Positions 1 to 5,154 of a DNA stretch of 5,154 nucleotides are shown here, piece after piece (the first letter of the stretch is position 1; the number at the start of each line of letters is the position of its first letter). This stretch comes from Flavobacteriales bacterium UBA3431. Lineage in GTDB: Bacteria > Bacteroidota > Bacteroidia > Flavobacteriales > Schleiferiaceae. The stretch spans positions 1 to 5,154 of the forward strand of contig DFSS01000015.1 in the NCBI GenBank assembly GCA_002381225.1, read 5' to 3'. The position numbers and the translations under genes are program-made. Under the pieces are notes generated by a model. That model searched no databases. It had not been told where the DNA came from and saw only the letters and a program-made list of their open reading frames with translations.

Positions 1-2
1 GC

Positions 3-479
3 CAAGGCTTGAAGATCCAAGCCCTTCGAAAACATTTGAAGCGCGCCAGCCGCATCCCGGGGCCAGAGTGCTTCCGGCACATCCCAATAGACTTCCAGCC
101 CATTTTGATCCGGGTCCCGCAGATACAGTGCATGGGATACGCCGTGATCGGCAGCCCCCTCCAAGGGATAGCCCAGTGCGATAGTGTGCCGCAGAAATTC
201 GGCTAAGTCTTCCCGGGTGGGCACCAATATGGCCGCGTGGTAAAGGCCCGGATGGCCGCTAGGAGCAGGGGCTCCGCCTCGGCTCTCCCAGGTATTCAAC
301 CCAATGTGGTGGTGGTACCCACCTGCGGATAAAAAAGCAGCCTGCGTCCCAAAACGTTGGGTTAAAGTGTAACCCATCACCTCTTCATAAAATGCAATCG
401 ATCGGTCCAAATCACTGACTTTCAGGTGAACGTGACCAATTCGGGATTCGGCGGGTTGGGTGTAGGGGAGCAGATTCAT
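3..479 (-). CDS. CatE-like VOC-family (extradiol) dioxygenase, partial
   Basis: Reading leftward from an ATG at 479-477, an open frame of 159 codons runs off the window edge, so the C-terminal part is missing. The protein resembles the CatE/YfiE type of catechol 2,3-dioxygenase in the vicinal-oxygen-chelate superfamily. These are usually about 280 residues with two VOC halves, so a little over half is present. Visible marks are IGHVHLKVSDLDRSIAFY at residues 14-31 (strand and helix opening a VOC module), GLYHAAILVP at 78-87, HGVSHALYLRDPDQNGLEVYW at 112-132, and a trailing WPRD. H16 or H18, H81 and E129 are candidate metal ligands by analogy with the family; the set was not aligned. A His run lies at 56-58. 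Known members cleave catechols with Fe(II), but many relatives have no known substrate. It is divergent from the methyltransferase and shares its regulatory gap. Family is confident, substrate unknown. Confidence 0.88.
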   Translation of the reverse strand, partial: MNLLPYTQPAESRIGHVHLKVSDLDRSIAFYEEVMGYTLTQRFGTQAAFLSAGGYHHHIGLNTWESRGGAPAPSGHPGLYHAAILVPTREDLAEFLRHTIALGYPLEGAADHGVSHALYLRDPDQNGLEVYWDVPEALWPRDAAGALQMFSKGLDLQAL

Positions 480-495
480 CGCTTGAAAGTACAAA

Positions 496-511
496 TGTGA
501 CCTGTATCACG
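496..511. promoter_or_regulatory. CRP/FNR-type palindromic operator in the divergent gap
   Basis: The sequence TGTGACCTGTATCACG contains GTGA-N6-TCAC, the core of CRP-type sites (consensus TGTGA-N6-TCACA). Its centre, at 503.5, lies about 41 bp upstream of the methyltransferase start codon and 29.5 bp upstream of a -7-like box. It agrees in 12 of 16 positions with the second site at 1176-1191. I found no other GTGA-N6-TCAC in the window by eye. It could also affect the divergent dioxygenase gene, whose start codon is 17 bp away. The regulator itself is not in the window. Confidence 0.68.
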
Positions 512-532
512 ATGCATTTCGAAGACTAGCCC

Positions 533-540
533 CAAGTTTG
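533..540 (+). promoter_or_regulatory. Putative -7 promoter element of the methyltransferase gene
   Basis: CAAGTTTG differs from the Bacteroidota -7 consensus TAnnTTTG at one of its six defined positions. It starts 29.5 bp from the centre of the upstream palindrome, exactly as the box at 1213-1220 does from its own palindrome. No -33 TTG is seen at the matching distance, as expected of an activator-dependent promoter. Transcription would begin at about 544-545, which would make the mRNA leaderless or nearly so. The element is inferred from pattern and spacing only. Confidence 0.4.
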
Positions 541-544
541 ATAT

Positions 545-1180
545 ATGATTGAAGCCCAAACAATTCGCCAGCACTGGGAGCAGATTTATCAGTCGAAGAC
601 ACCTGGTGACGTTTCTTGGACCCAAGAATCCCCCGAGCCGAGCCTCTCCTGGATACGTACACTGCCATTGGATCCAAAGGCATGCATTGTAGACAGCGGT
701 GGAGGTCGCTCCGCTTTGGCGGAATGCTTGGTTGAGGCAGGACATACGTGCATCGAGGTCTTTGATATTTCTATGCGGGCCATGGCGCAAGCCAAAAGTG
801 AACTGCGCAGTCCGGAAGCAAGGGAGGCCATTCAATATCGCGTCTGCGATGTCTTGCAGTACACCATGGAACGACCCATTGGGCTTTGGCATGATCGGGC
901 AGTTTTTCACTTTCTCACAGACCCGGCAGAAGTGGAGGGCTATGTGCGCAATCTTCAAAAAATGGCTCCCGACTATCTGTTGATCGGCACATTCAGTACC
1001 AAGGGCCCCGAAAAATGCAGTGGACTTCCCGTTCGGCGCTACAGCCCAGAGTCCTTGGCTGCGTTATTTCGCGAAGACTATGTCCTCATTCAATCCGATG
1101 AACCCATCCACCATACCCCAAGTGGAGGAGTCCAGGCCTTTAGTTTTGTTTTAATGCGGCACCGGAACTTGTCCGTGTGA
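545..1180 (+). CDS. Class I SAM-dependent methyltransferase
   Basis: The 211-residue protein is a Rossmann-fold SAM methyltransferase of an uncharacterised family. After an N-terminal helix with HWEQIY (10-15), motif I is IVDSGGGRS at 48-56, the glycine-rich SAM loop. An acidic residue ends strand 2 at VFDIS (72-76; D74). CDV follows at 101-103, then HDRAVFHFLTD at 116-126 and KCSGLPVRRY at 157-166. The last two are strongly conserved in this family as I know it. Length is normal and no signal peptide is present, so it is cytoplasmic. The start at 545 is the only sensible ATG before motif I. The acceptor substrate cannot be read from sequence. A CRP/FNR-like site upstream matches the one before the thiosulfate operon, suggesting a sulfur-linked role, such as methylating a thiol or sulfide; this is speculation. 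Its stop codon overlaps the second palindrome. Confidence 0.9.
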   Translation: MIEAQTIRQHWEQIYQSKTPGDVSWTQESPEPSLSWIRTLPLDPKACIVDSGGGRSALAECLVEAGHTCIEVFDISMRAMAQAKSELRSPEAREAIQYRVCDVLQYTMERPIGLWHDRAVFHFLTDPAEVEGYVRNLQKMAPDYLLIGTFSTKGPEKCSGLPVRRYSPESLAALFREDYVLIQSDEPIHHTPSGGVQAFSFVLMRHRNLSV

Positions 1181-1191
1181 CCAACATCACC
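1176..1191. promoter_or_regulatory. CRP/FNR-type palindromic operator upstream of the thiosulfate operon
   Basis: TGTGACCAACATCACC again carries GTGA-N6-TCAC and shares 12 of 16 bases with the site at 496-511. It overlaps the stop codon of the methyltransferase gene (1178-1180) and lies 64 bp before the yeeE start codon. The centre, at 1183.5, is about 41 bp before the predicted transcription start. That is the classic class II position, where a CRP/FNR protein contacts RNA polymerase to activate. The two copies in the two gene-start gaps, at equal promoter spacing, make chance unlikely. Confidence 0.7.
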
Positions 1192-1212
1192 TTCTTGCCC
1201 GCTTTTGGGTCC

Positions 1213-1220
1213 TACTTTAG
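1213..1220 (+). promoter_or_regulatory. Putative -7 promoter element of the thiosulfate operon
   Basis: TACTTTAG matches TAnnTTTG except for one base. A TTG at 1195-1197 could act as a weak -33 element, but its 15-bp spacer is shorter than usual. The distance to the palindrome centre (29.5 bp) equals that at the methyltransferase promoter. A start site near 1224-1225 would give a leader of about 30 nt before the ATG at 1255. Confidence 0.42.
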
Positions 1221-1254
1221 AACAACCTAATACAAACCTTAACACGCAACGAAC

Positions 1255-1809
1255 ATGATTGATTTTTTACTGAATCCCTGGCCTTGGTGGTTTTCTGGTG
1301 CCATGATCTCCGCGGTGATGTTTTCCCTGATCTTTTTTGGGAAATCCTTTGGCTTTTCTTCCAATCTGCGCACGATCTGTGCTATGACATTTGGACGCCG
1401 TGTCAAGTTTTTTGATTTTGACTGGAAAGAGAATACCTGGAACTTGACTTTCTTGGTAGGGGCCGCGCTGGGCGGTTGGATTTCCTACCAGTTTATGCAC
1501 GGAGGAATCGCCGTTGATCTCTCAGAAGCCACCCTTCGGGATCTAGACGCGCTAGGCTTTGCAGCTCCTACGGGAATGCAGCCCGAAGAGGTCTTTTCGT
1601 GGGGTTCACTCATGACGCTCAAAGGATTCTTGGTCCTAGCTGTAGGGGGATTTCTTGTAGGTTTTGGTACCCGCTATGCCGGGGGTTGCACCTCGGGGCA
1701 TGCCATTTCGGGACTCTCCAACTTGCAGTTGCCCTCCTTGGTGGCAGTCATCGGCTTCTTTATCGGGGGCCTCGTGATGACGCACCTTCTTTTCCCATAC
1801 ATCTACTAA
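1255..1809 (+). CDS. YeeE/YedE thiosulfate transporter-family protein (first half-size subunit)
   Basis: A 184-residue inner-membrane protein of the YeeE/YedE (sulfur transport, TsuA-like) family. Full-length TsuA from other bacteria imports thiosulfate through a channel lined by conserved cysteines. This is one of the short versions that occur as pairs. Four hydrophobic segments are visible, near residues 11-30, 62-82, 122-142 and 161-181. The family signature GGCTSGHAISG lies at 143-153 with C145; a second conserved-looking cysteine, C42, is in LRTICAMTFGR. The loop at about 83-118 is polar. The ATG at 1255 has no Shine-Dalgarno sequence but directly precedes an amphipathic start and the first membrane segment. 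The partner half follows 13 bp later. Family is confident; thiosulfate as the substrate is inferred from the family and from the tsdA and soxB neighbours. Direction of transport cannot be told. Confidence 0.9.
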   Translation: MIDFLLNPWPWWFSGAMISAVMFSLIFFGKSFGFSSNLRTICAMTFGRRVKFFDFDWKENTWNLTFLVGAALGGWISYQFMHGGIAVDLSEATLRDLDALGFAAPTGMQPEEVFSWGSLMTLKGFLVLAVGGFLVGFGTRYAGGCTSGHAISGLSNLQLPSLVAVIGFFIGGLVMTHLLFPYIY

Positions 1810-1822
1810 AACGACACGTCCT

Positions 1823-2236
1823 ATGAAATTTTTCAAATTCCTTTTGGCCGGAACCATTTTTGGGATCATCATGGCCCAATCCGAGGCGATGTCTTGGTAC
1901 CGCATTCAAGAAATGTTTCGCTTCCAATCCTTCCACATGTATGGAATCATCGGAACGGCCGTCGTGCTCGGCGTGATAGGCGTATTCTTGATCAAGAAAT
2001 TCAATCTCAAAGACCTGAGCGGCCAACCCATTGAGTTTGCCGCCAAGGAGCCTAAAATGCTGAAGTCTATCCTCGGCGGAACCCTTTTCGGTTTGGGTTG
2101 GGCCCTGAGTGGCGCTTGCCCCGGTCCCATTGTGGTCAATGTTGGTTACGGTGTGACCTCGATGTTGGTCGTTCTGTTTTTTGCCGTGTTGGGAACCTAT
2201 GCATACGGTGTTTTGCGGGATAAGCTTCCCCACTAA
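1823..2236 (+). CDS. DUF6691-type YeeE/YedE partner subunit
   Basis: A 137-residue membrane protein that forms the second half of the split YeeE/YedE transporter. Hydrophobic segments are near residues 5-19, 40-57, 84-98 and 108-130. The family cysteine motif is LSGACPGPIVVN at 95-106, with C99 next to a Gly-Pro turn. This corresponds to the signature GGCTSG in the first subunit, so the pair carries two pseudo-symmetric cysteine hairpins, as in full-length TsuA. The segment GGTLFGLGWALSGACPG is typical of the family. Length is usual. It lies 13 bp after its partner and 6 bp before tsdA, so co-translation is likely. On its own it is unlikely to transport anything; a complex of the two halves is expected but not shown by the sequence. 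Confidence 0.88.
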   Translation: MKFFKFLLAGTIFGIIMAQSEAMSWYRIQEMFRFQSFHMYGIIGTAVVLGVIGVFLIKKFNLKDLSGQPIEFAAKEPKMLKSILGGTLFGLGWALSGACPGPIVVNVGYGVTSMLVVLFFAVLGTYAYGVLRDKLPH

Positions 2237-2242
2237 TCGCCC

Positions 2243-3325
2243 ATGAAATCGCCTGAATCGCCTATCCCTGTAGCGTACCAAAAGCTGCTTCGGCAGCTAC
2301 TGGCCTTGGCGGGGTTTCTGACGCTCTTCTGTCTGATGCTTCTGGGGTACATCGCGTACTTCACTCAGCCTCAAGGGTGGTGGAGCGCATGGCTCGCAAA
2401 GTCAAGTGCAGAGGTGAATACGTCCGCCCCTTCAGGGTTGCCGAATGAAGAGGTGGAGGCCTTTTGGACAGCCCCCGATATCATGGCGGTTGGAGATTCG
2501 GCGCAGCGGGCTCAGCTACTTTACGGCAAAGAGTTGGTGGCGCACACCGCGGAATATTTTGGTCCTGAGGGGGCCATCGAAGCGAATAAGACCAATGGCT
2601 TGAATTGCCAGAATTGCCACCTCGATGCTGGGACCAAAGTGTTTGGAAACAATTACTCCCGCGTCGCTGCGACCTATCCCAAGATGCGTGCGCGCTCCGG
2701 CCAAGTCGAAGATGTGTACAAACGCATCAACGACTGCTTCGAACGCAGCTTAAACGGCACGGCACTGGACAAAGACTCCCCAGAAATGCAAGCCATGGCG
2801 GCCTACATTCAGTTTTTGGGCAAGGACGTGCCCAAAGGGGAGAAGCCGGCGGGTTCAGGATTCAAGGAGCTCACGTTTCTCAATCGCCCCATTGACCCAG
2901 TCCATGGGAAGGTGGTCTACGAAGAAAAATGCGTTTCCTGCCACCAGGCAGATGGCCAAGGTTTAAAGGACGCGCAGGGGGTCTATACTTATCCACCTTT
3001 GTGGGGCCCCTTGTCCTACAACGATGGTGCGGGCTTGTACCGGATGTCCAATTTCGCCAAATACGTGAAGTGGAATATGCCCTTGGGCATCAACCATGAT
3101 GACCCGGACTTGACGGATGAGGAAGCGTGGGATGTGGCGGCCTGGGTCAACACACAGCCGCGTCCGCGCAAAGATCTTTCGGACGACTGGCCAGATATTT
3201 CAAAAAAACCCTTTGATCACCCCTTTGGGCCCTATGCGGATGGATTCACGGAAGAGCAGCACAAGTTTGGCCCCTTTGGCCCGATTAAAGCCAAACTCGA
3301 ATCCATGGCCAACGGTCAACCCTGA
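2243..3325 (+). CDS. tsdA: Diheme cytochrome c, TsdA-type thiosulfate dehydrogenase, membrane-anchored
   Basis: TsdA oxidises two thiosulfates to tetrathionate, or the reverse, in the periplasm. The 360-residue protein starts with a hydrophobic segment (about 17-40) lacking a clear cleavage site, so it is probably a membrane anchor. Heme 1 binds at CQNCH (122-126). RINDCFERSLNG (161-172) holds C165, the unusual cysteine axial ligand of the active-site heme in TsdA and its defining mark. Heme 2 binds at CVSCH (230-234). Its distal ligand is probably M279 in WNMPLG; the preceding residue is Asn, as in the Campylobacter enzyme, rather than Lys as in Allochromatium. The C-terminal HPFGPYADGF (326-335) and EEQHKFGPFGP (338-348) are also family-typical. 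It follows the transporter subunit by 6 bp. I see no frameshift or missing heme site. SoxA is less likely because two CXXCH and the ERSLNG block fit TsdA. Confidence 0.9.
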   Translation: MKSPESPIPVAYQKLLRQLLALAGFLTLFCLMLLGYIAYFTQPQGWWSAWLAKSSAEVNTSAPSGLPNEEVEAFWTAPDIMAVGDSAQRAQLLYGKELVAHTAEYFGPEGAIEANKTNGLNCQNCHLDAGTKVFGNNYSRVAATYPKMRARSGQVEDVYKRINDCFERSLNGTALDKDSPEMQAMAAYIQFLGKDVPKGEKPAGSGFKELTFLNRPIDPVHGKVVYEEKCVSCHQADGQGLKDAQGVYTYPPLWGPLSYNDGAGLYRMSNFAKYVKWNMPLGINHDDPDLTDEEAWDVAAWVNTQPRPRKDLSDDWPDISKKPFDHPFGPYADGFTEEQHKFGPFGPIKAKLESMANGQP

Positions 3326-3363
3326 GCAGTTTCCCTTTATACGAACGATACGAACCTCATACG

Positions 3364-5055
3364 ATGAAACGCAGATCCTTCTTGCTTGGTGCCGGTGCAC
3401 TGGGCTCTGTAGCCGCCTTTAAAGGCTTGCAAACCCTCTTAGACGACGCCTCCAACGAGGACACTGGAAGCCATTCGGGCAATCAAGGCGACGGCAGCGG
3501 CAATGCTACCGTAGCCATCCTTCAAACCACTGATGTGCACTGTCAAGTCCACCCCCACGATGAACTCTTTTGGGAGAATGAACAGGCCGTGTACCGCAAA
3601 ACGGGCGGCTATGCGCATTTGGCTAATTACCTCAAGCAAGAGCGACCCAAACATGCCCACAGCTTTTTGATTGATACGGGCGATATGTTCCAAGGGTCCG
3701 AACTGAGTGTCAAGACAACCGGAAAGGCGATGGTGCCCATTTTGAATGGTTTGGGCTATGATCTCTACCTCCCTGGCAACTGGGAGGTCGTCTATTATAA
3801 GCAAGCCATGCAAGAACTATTGGGTTCGCTTCATGCGCCCAAGGTCTGCGCGAACATGTACCACGATGCCGGAAACGGGGAGAAGGGGGAGCTGATTTTT
3901 CCGCCCTACCATATTTGGACGGTCAATGGGGTGAAAATTGGCTTCTTGGGCTACACCGACCATTTGGTACCGGTGCGCCAAAGCCCCAACTATTCCAAGG
4001 GCATTGTGTACACCAAGCCGGAGGAAAACACCAAGCACTATGTGGACGTCTTGCGCAACCAAGAGAAGTGTGCGGCGGTCATTGTTATTGCCCACATGGG
4101 GCTGTCGCAGCAGATTGCCCTGGCCAATTTGGAAGTTTGCGAGGGCGTGGACTACATCTTGGGCGGCGACACCCACGAGCGCGTGCGCGTGCCCATTCAG
4201 TGCCAGTATGCCAAAGTTGTGGAGCCAGGGGCCTTCGGTTCTTTTGTCGGCCGCTTGGAAATGCGTTTTGAGCATGGAAAGTTGGTGGAGGACACCTACA
4301 CCCTGGATGAGGTCAATGCGGAAAAGTACCCGGCAGATGCCAAAATGGCGAGCATCATCAAGGAAAACGAAGCGCCTTTTAAAGACGAAATCGAAACCAT
4401 CGTTGGATATTCGACCTTGCCACTCTACCGCTACTTTGTCATTGAGAACCCCATGGATACCCTGATCCTCAATGCCTTGGATTGGAAACTTCAAGAGGTA
4501 GACGTGGTCCTGTCCAACGGATTCCGCTTCTGTCCTCCTCGTACGACGCCGGACGAGACGGGGAATATCCCCATCACGGCCGGCTACCTCTACGACATGC
4601 TTCCGGTGGACTCCAATGTTCGGACGGCGCAGGCCAACGGAGCGCAGATCAAGAAGTGGTTGGAAAAAGAACTGAATAACGTGTTTGCCAAGGAGGCGGC
4701 CGAACGCTTTGGAGGATGGGTGATCAAGTTCAAAGGCATGACCATTGAATTTGAGGCCTTTGCCCCCAAAGGGCAGCGTGTTAAAAAAGCCTTGATTCAC
4801 GGCGAGCCTATCGAGTTGTCACGCATGTACACGCTATCGGCCTGTGAGCGCGATGGCGATCCCGATGACATTCTGTGCCGAATTAAAGGCGTGAAAAACG
4901 CGGAAACGCGCGATTTTACCTTGCACGAGGTCATCAAGGAATACCTCGCAGTCAATAGCCCCGTAACGCCCACGCCTCCCATGGCGGCGAAAGTTCTGGA
5001 CGCACCTCAAACACTATTGACTCAAGTATCTGGAGTAGATTATCAATTTGTGTAA
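3364..5055 (+). CDS. soxB: SoxB-like dimetal thiosulfohydrolase (5'-nucleotidase superfamily), Tat-exported
   Basis: SoxB hydrolyses the sulfonate group from SoxY-bound cysteine S-thiosulfonate, releasing sulfate in the periplasm. The 563-residue protein begins KRRSFLLGAG, a twin-arginine signal, fitting export after metal loading in the cytoplasm. The metallophosphatase domain covers about 49-320, with candidate ligands D57 and H59 (TTDVHCQ), D105 (DTGD), N139 (GNWE), H244 (AHMG) and the GGDTHE block (267-272). The 5'-nucleotidase C-terminal domain spans about 345-530, including NGFRFCPP (385-392), GGWVIKFKG (450-458) and CERDGDPDDILCR (494-506). The QxxP after DVHC, the Trp in GNWE and the CERDG block resemble SoxB rather than nucleotidases. 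Eight cysteines remain in the mature part, many for an exported enzyme. Its place after tsdA supports a sulfur role. A plain metallophosphatase is the alternative. No SoxYZ is in view. Confidence 0.82.
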   Translation: MKRRSFLLGAGALGSVAAFKGLQTLLDDASNEDTGSHSGNQGDGSGNATVAILQTTDVHCQVHPHDELFWENEQAVYRKTGGYAHLANYLKQERPKHAHSFLIDTGDMFQGSELSVKTTGKAMVPILNGLGYDLYLPGNWEVVYYKQAMQELLGSLHAPKVCANMYHDAGNGEKGELIFPPYHIWTVNGVKIGFLGYTDHLVPVRQSPNYSKGIVYTKPEENTKHYVDVLRNQEKCAAVIVIAHMGLSQQIALANLEVCEGVDYILGGDTHERVRVPIQCQYAKVVEPGAFGSFVGRLEMRFEHGKLVEDTYTLDEVNAEKYPADAKMASIIKENEAPFKDEIETIVGYSTLPLYRYFVIENPMDTLILNALDWKLQEVDVVLSNGFRFCPPRTTPDETGNIPITAGYLYDMLPVDSNVRTAQANGAQIKKWLEKELNNVFAKEAAERFGGWVIKFKGMTIEFEAFAPKGQRVKKALIHGEPIELSRMYTLSACERDGDPDDILCRIKGVKNAETRDFTLHEVIKEYLAVNSPVTPTPPMAAKVLDAPQTLLTQVSGVDYQFV

Positions 5056-5154
5056 ATGGCACGCAGACATCGTATGAAAAGCGGCCTAGCCGCTTTTCTT
5101 TTTGCTCAGGCTTTTCTAGCCATGGGCCAGGAGGAGTCGCATTGGGAGGTGGAT
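5056..5154 (+). CDS. Exported protein of unknown function, N-terminus only
   Basis: The frame opens with an ATG at 5056, immediately after the soxB stop, and stays open to the window end (33 codons). A second in-frame ATG at 5074 gives a textbook Sec signal peptide: MKSGLAAFLF, then AQAFLAMG, with a likely cleavage before QEESHWEVD. Starting at 5056 only adds six residues rich in Arg and His; I prefer 5074 for the signal peptide but cannot exclude 5056. Neither start has a Shine-Dalgarno sequence. No lipobox cysteine and no domain are visible. Position suggests another periplasmic sulfur-oxidation component, such as a cytochrome or Sox carrier, but nothing in the sequence identifies it. A terminator-like hairpin overlaps the first codons. 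Confidence 0.65.
   Translation, partial: MARRHRMKSGLAAFLFAQAFLAMGQEESHWEVD
5077..5103 (+). terminator. Terminator-like hairpin with T-tract after soxB
   Basis: AAAAGCGGC at 5077-5085 pairs perfectly with GCCGCTTTT at 5089-5097 across a CTA loop, and CTTTTT follows (5098-5103). That is a 9-bp stem with a T-rich tail, the form of an intrinsic terminator, placed 21 bp after the soxB stop. It also lies inside the signal-peptide codons of the next gene. It could end the operon, act as an attenuator that lowers expression of the downstream gene, or be a by-product of Ala, Gly and Phe codons. Confidence 0.5.

Noticed and set aside
476..958. A 160-codon minus-strand open frame overlapping the methyltransferase gene.
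   Set aside because: It is antisense to a clear methyltransferase with family motifs and shows no family features of its own.
2152..2170. A GTGACC half-site resembling the operator, inside the DUF6691 gene.
   Set aside because: The second arm TCAC is absent at the right spacing, and the site is within coding sequence.
2243..3325. Identification of the diheme cytochrome as SoxA.
   Set aside because: The RINDCFERSLNG block between two CXXCH motifs and the C-terminal HPFGPYADGF match TsdA better. No SoxX partner is adjacent.
3339..3364. Three ATACGA copies (3339, 3348, 3359) in the gap before soxB.
   Set aside because: The spacing is irregular, the unit is only 6 bp, and the last copy runs into the soxB start codon. 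No symmetry or promoter match was found, so chance is adequate.
3817..4800. A 327-codon open frame on the minus strand opposite soxB.
   Set aside because: It lies wholly within the well-supported soxB frame. Its translation shows no recognisable domain, and it is explained by codon bias on the sense strand.
1..5154. Mobile elements, CRISPR arrays, tRNA or rRNA genes.
   Set aside because: No transposase, terminal inverted repeats, regularly spaced repeats or RNA-gene signatures were seen. Coding density and gene order look like an ordinary chromosomal metabolic locus.

Overview
The window carries part of a thiosulfate-metabolism locus, probably from a member of the Bacteroidota (inference). 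Base composition is near half G+C. None of the seven gene starts has a recognisable Shine-Dalgarno sequence. The best promoter-like elements resemble the Bacteroidota -7 box (TAnnTTTG). The paired half-size YeeE/YedE proteins are also common in that phylum. Nothing in the window fixes a genus.

Layout. On the minus strand at the left edge (3-479) lies the N-terminal part of a CatE-like VOC/extradiol dioxygenase gene. A 65-bp divergent gap (480-544) separates it from a plus-strand class I SAM-dependent methyltransferase (545-1180). After a 74-bp gap, a tightly packed plus-strand operon begins: a YeeE/YedE thiosulfate transporter-family protein (1255-1809), its DUF6691-type partner half (1823-2236), a membrane-anchored diheme cytochrome c of the TsdA thiosulfate dehydrogenase family (2243-3325), and a Tat-exported SoxB-like metallohydrolase (3364-5055). 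Directly abutting is the start of another exported protein (5056 onward), cut by the window edge. Gaps inside the operon are 13, 6, 38 and 0 bp.

How the parts fit (inference). The YeeE pair would move thiosulfate or a related sulfur species across the inner membrane. TsdA would couple two thiosulfates to tetrathionate, or run in reverse. SoxB would release sulfate from a sulfonated carrier. No SoxYZ or SoxXA is visible, so the carrier must lie outside the window or the SoxB-like enzyme acts differently.

The most informative non-coding signal is a pair of near-identical palindromes, TGTGACC-N3-ATCAC, at 496-511 and 1176-1191. They sit just upstream of the methyltransferase and of the yeeE operon. 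Each lies at exactly the same distance from a -7-like box, the spacing expected for a CRP/FNR-type activator. This predicts that the methyltransferase belongs to the same regulon as the thiosulfate genes. A second signal is a perfect 9-bp hairpin with a T-tract just after soxB, embedded in the signal-peptide codons of the next gene.
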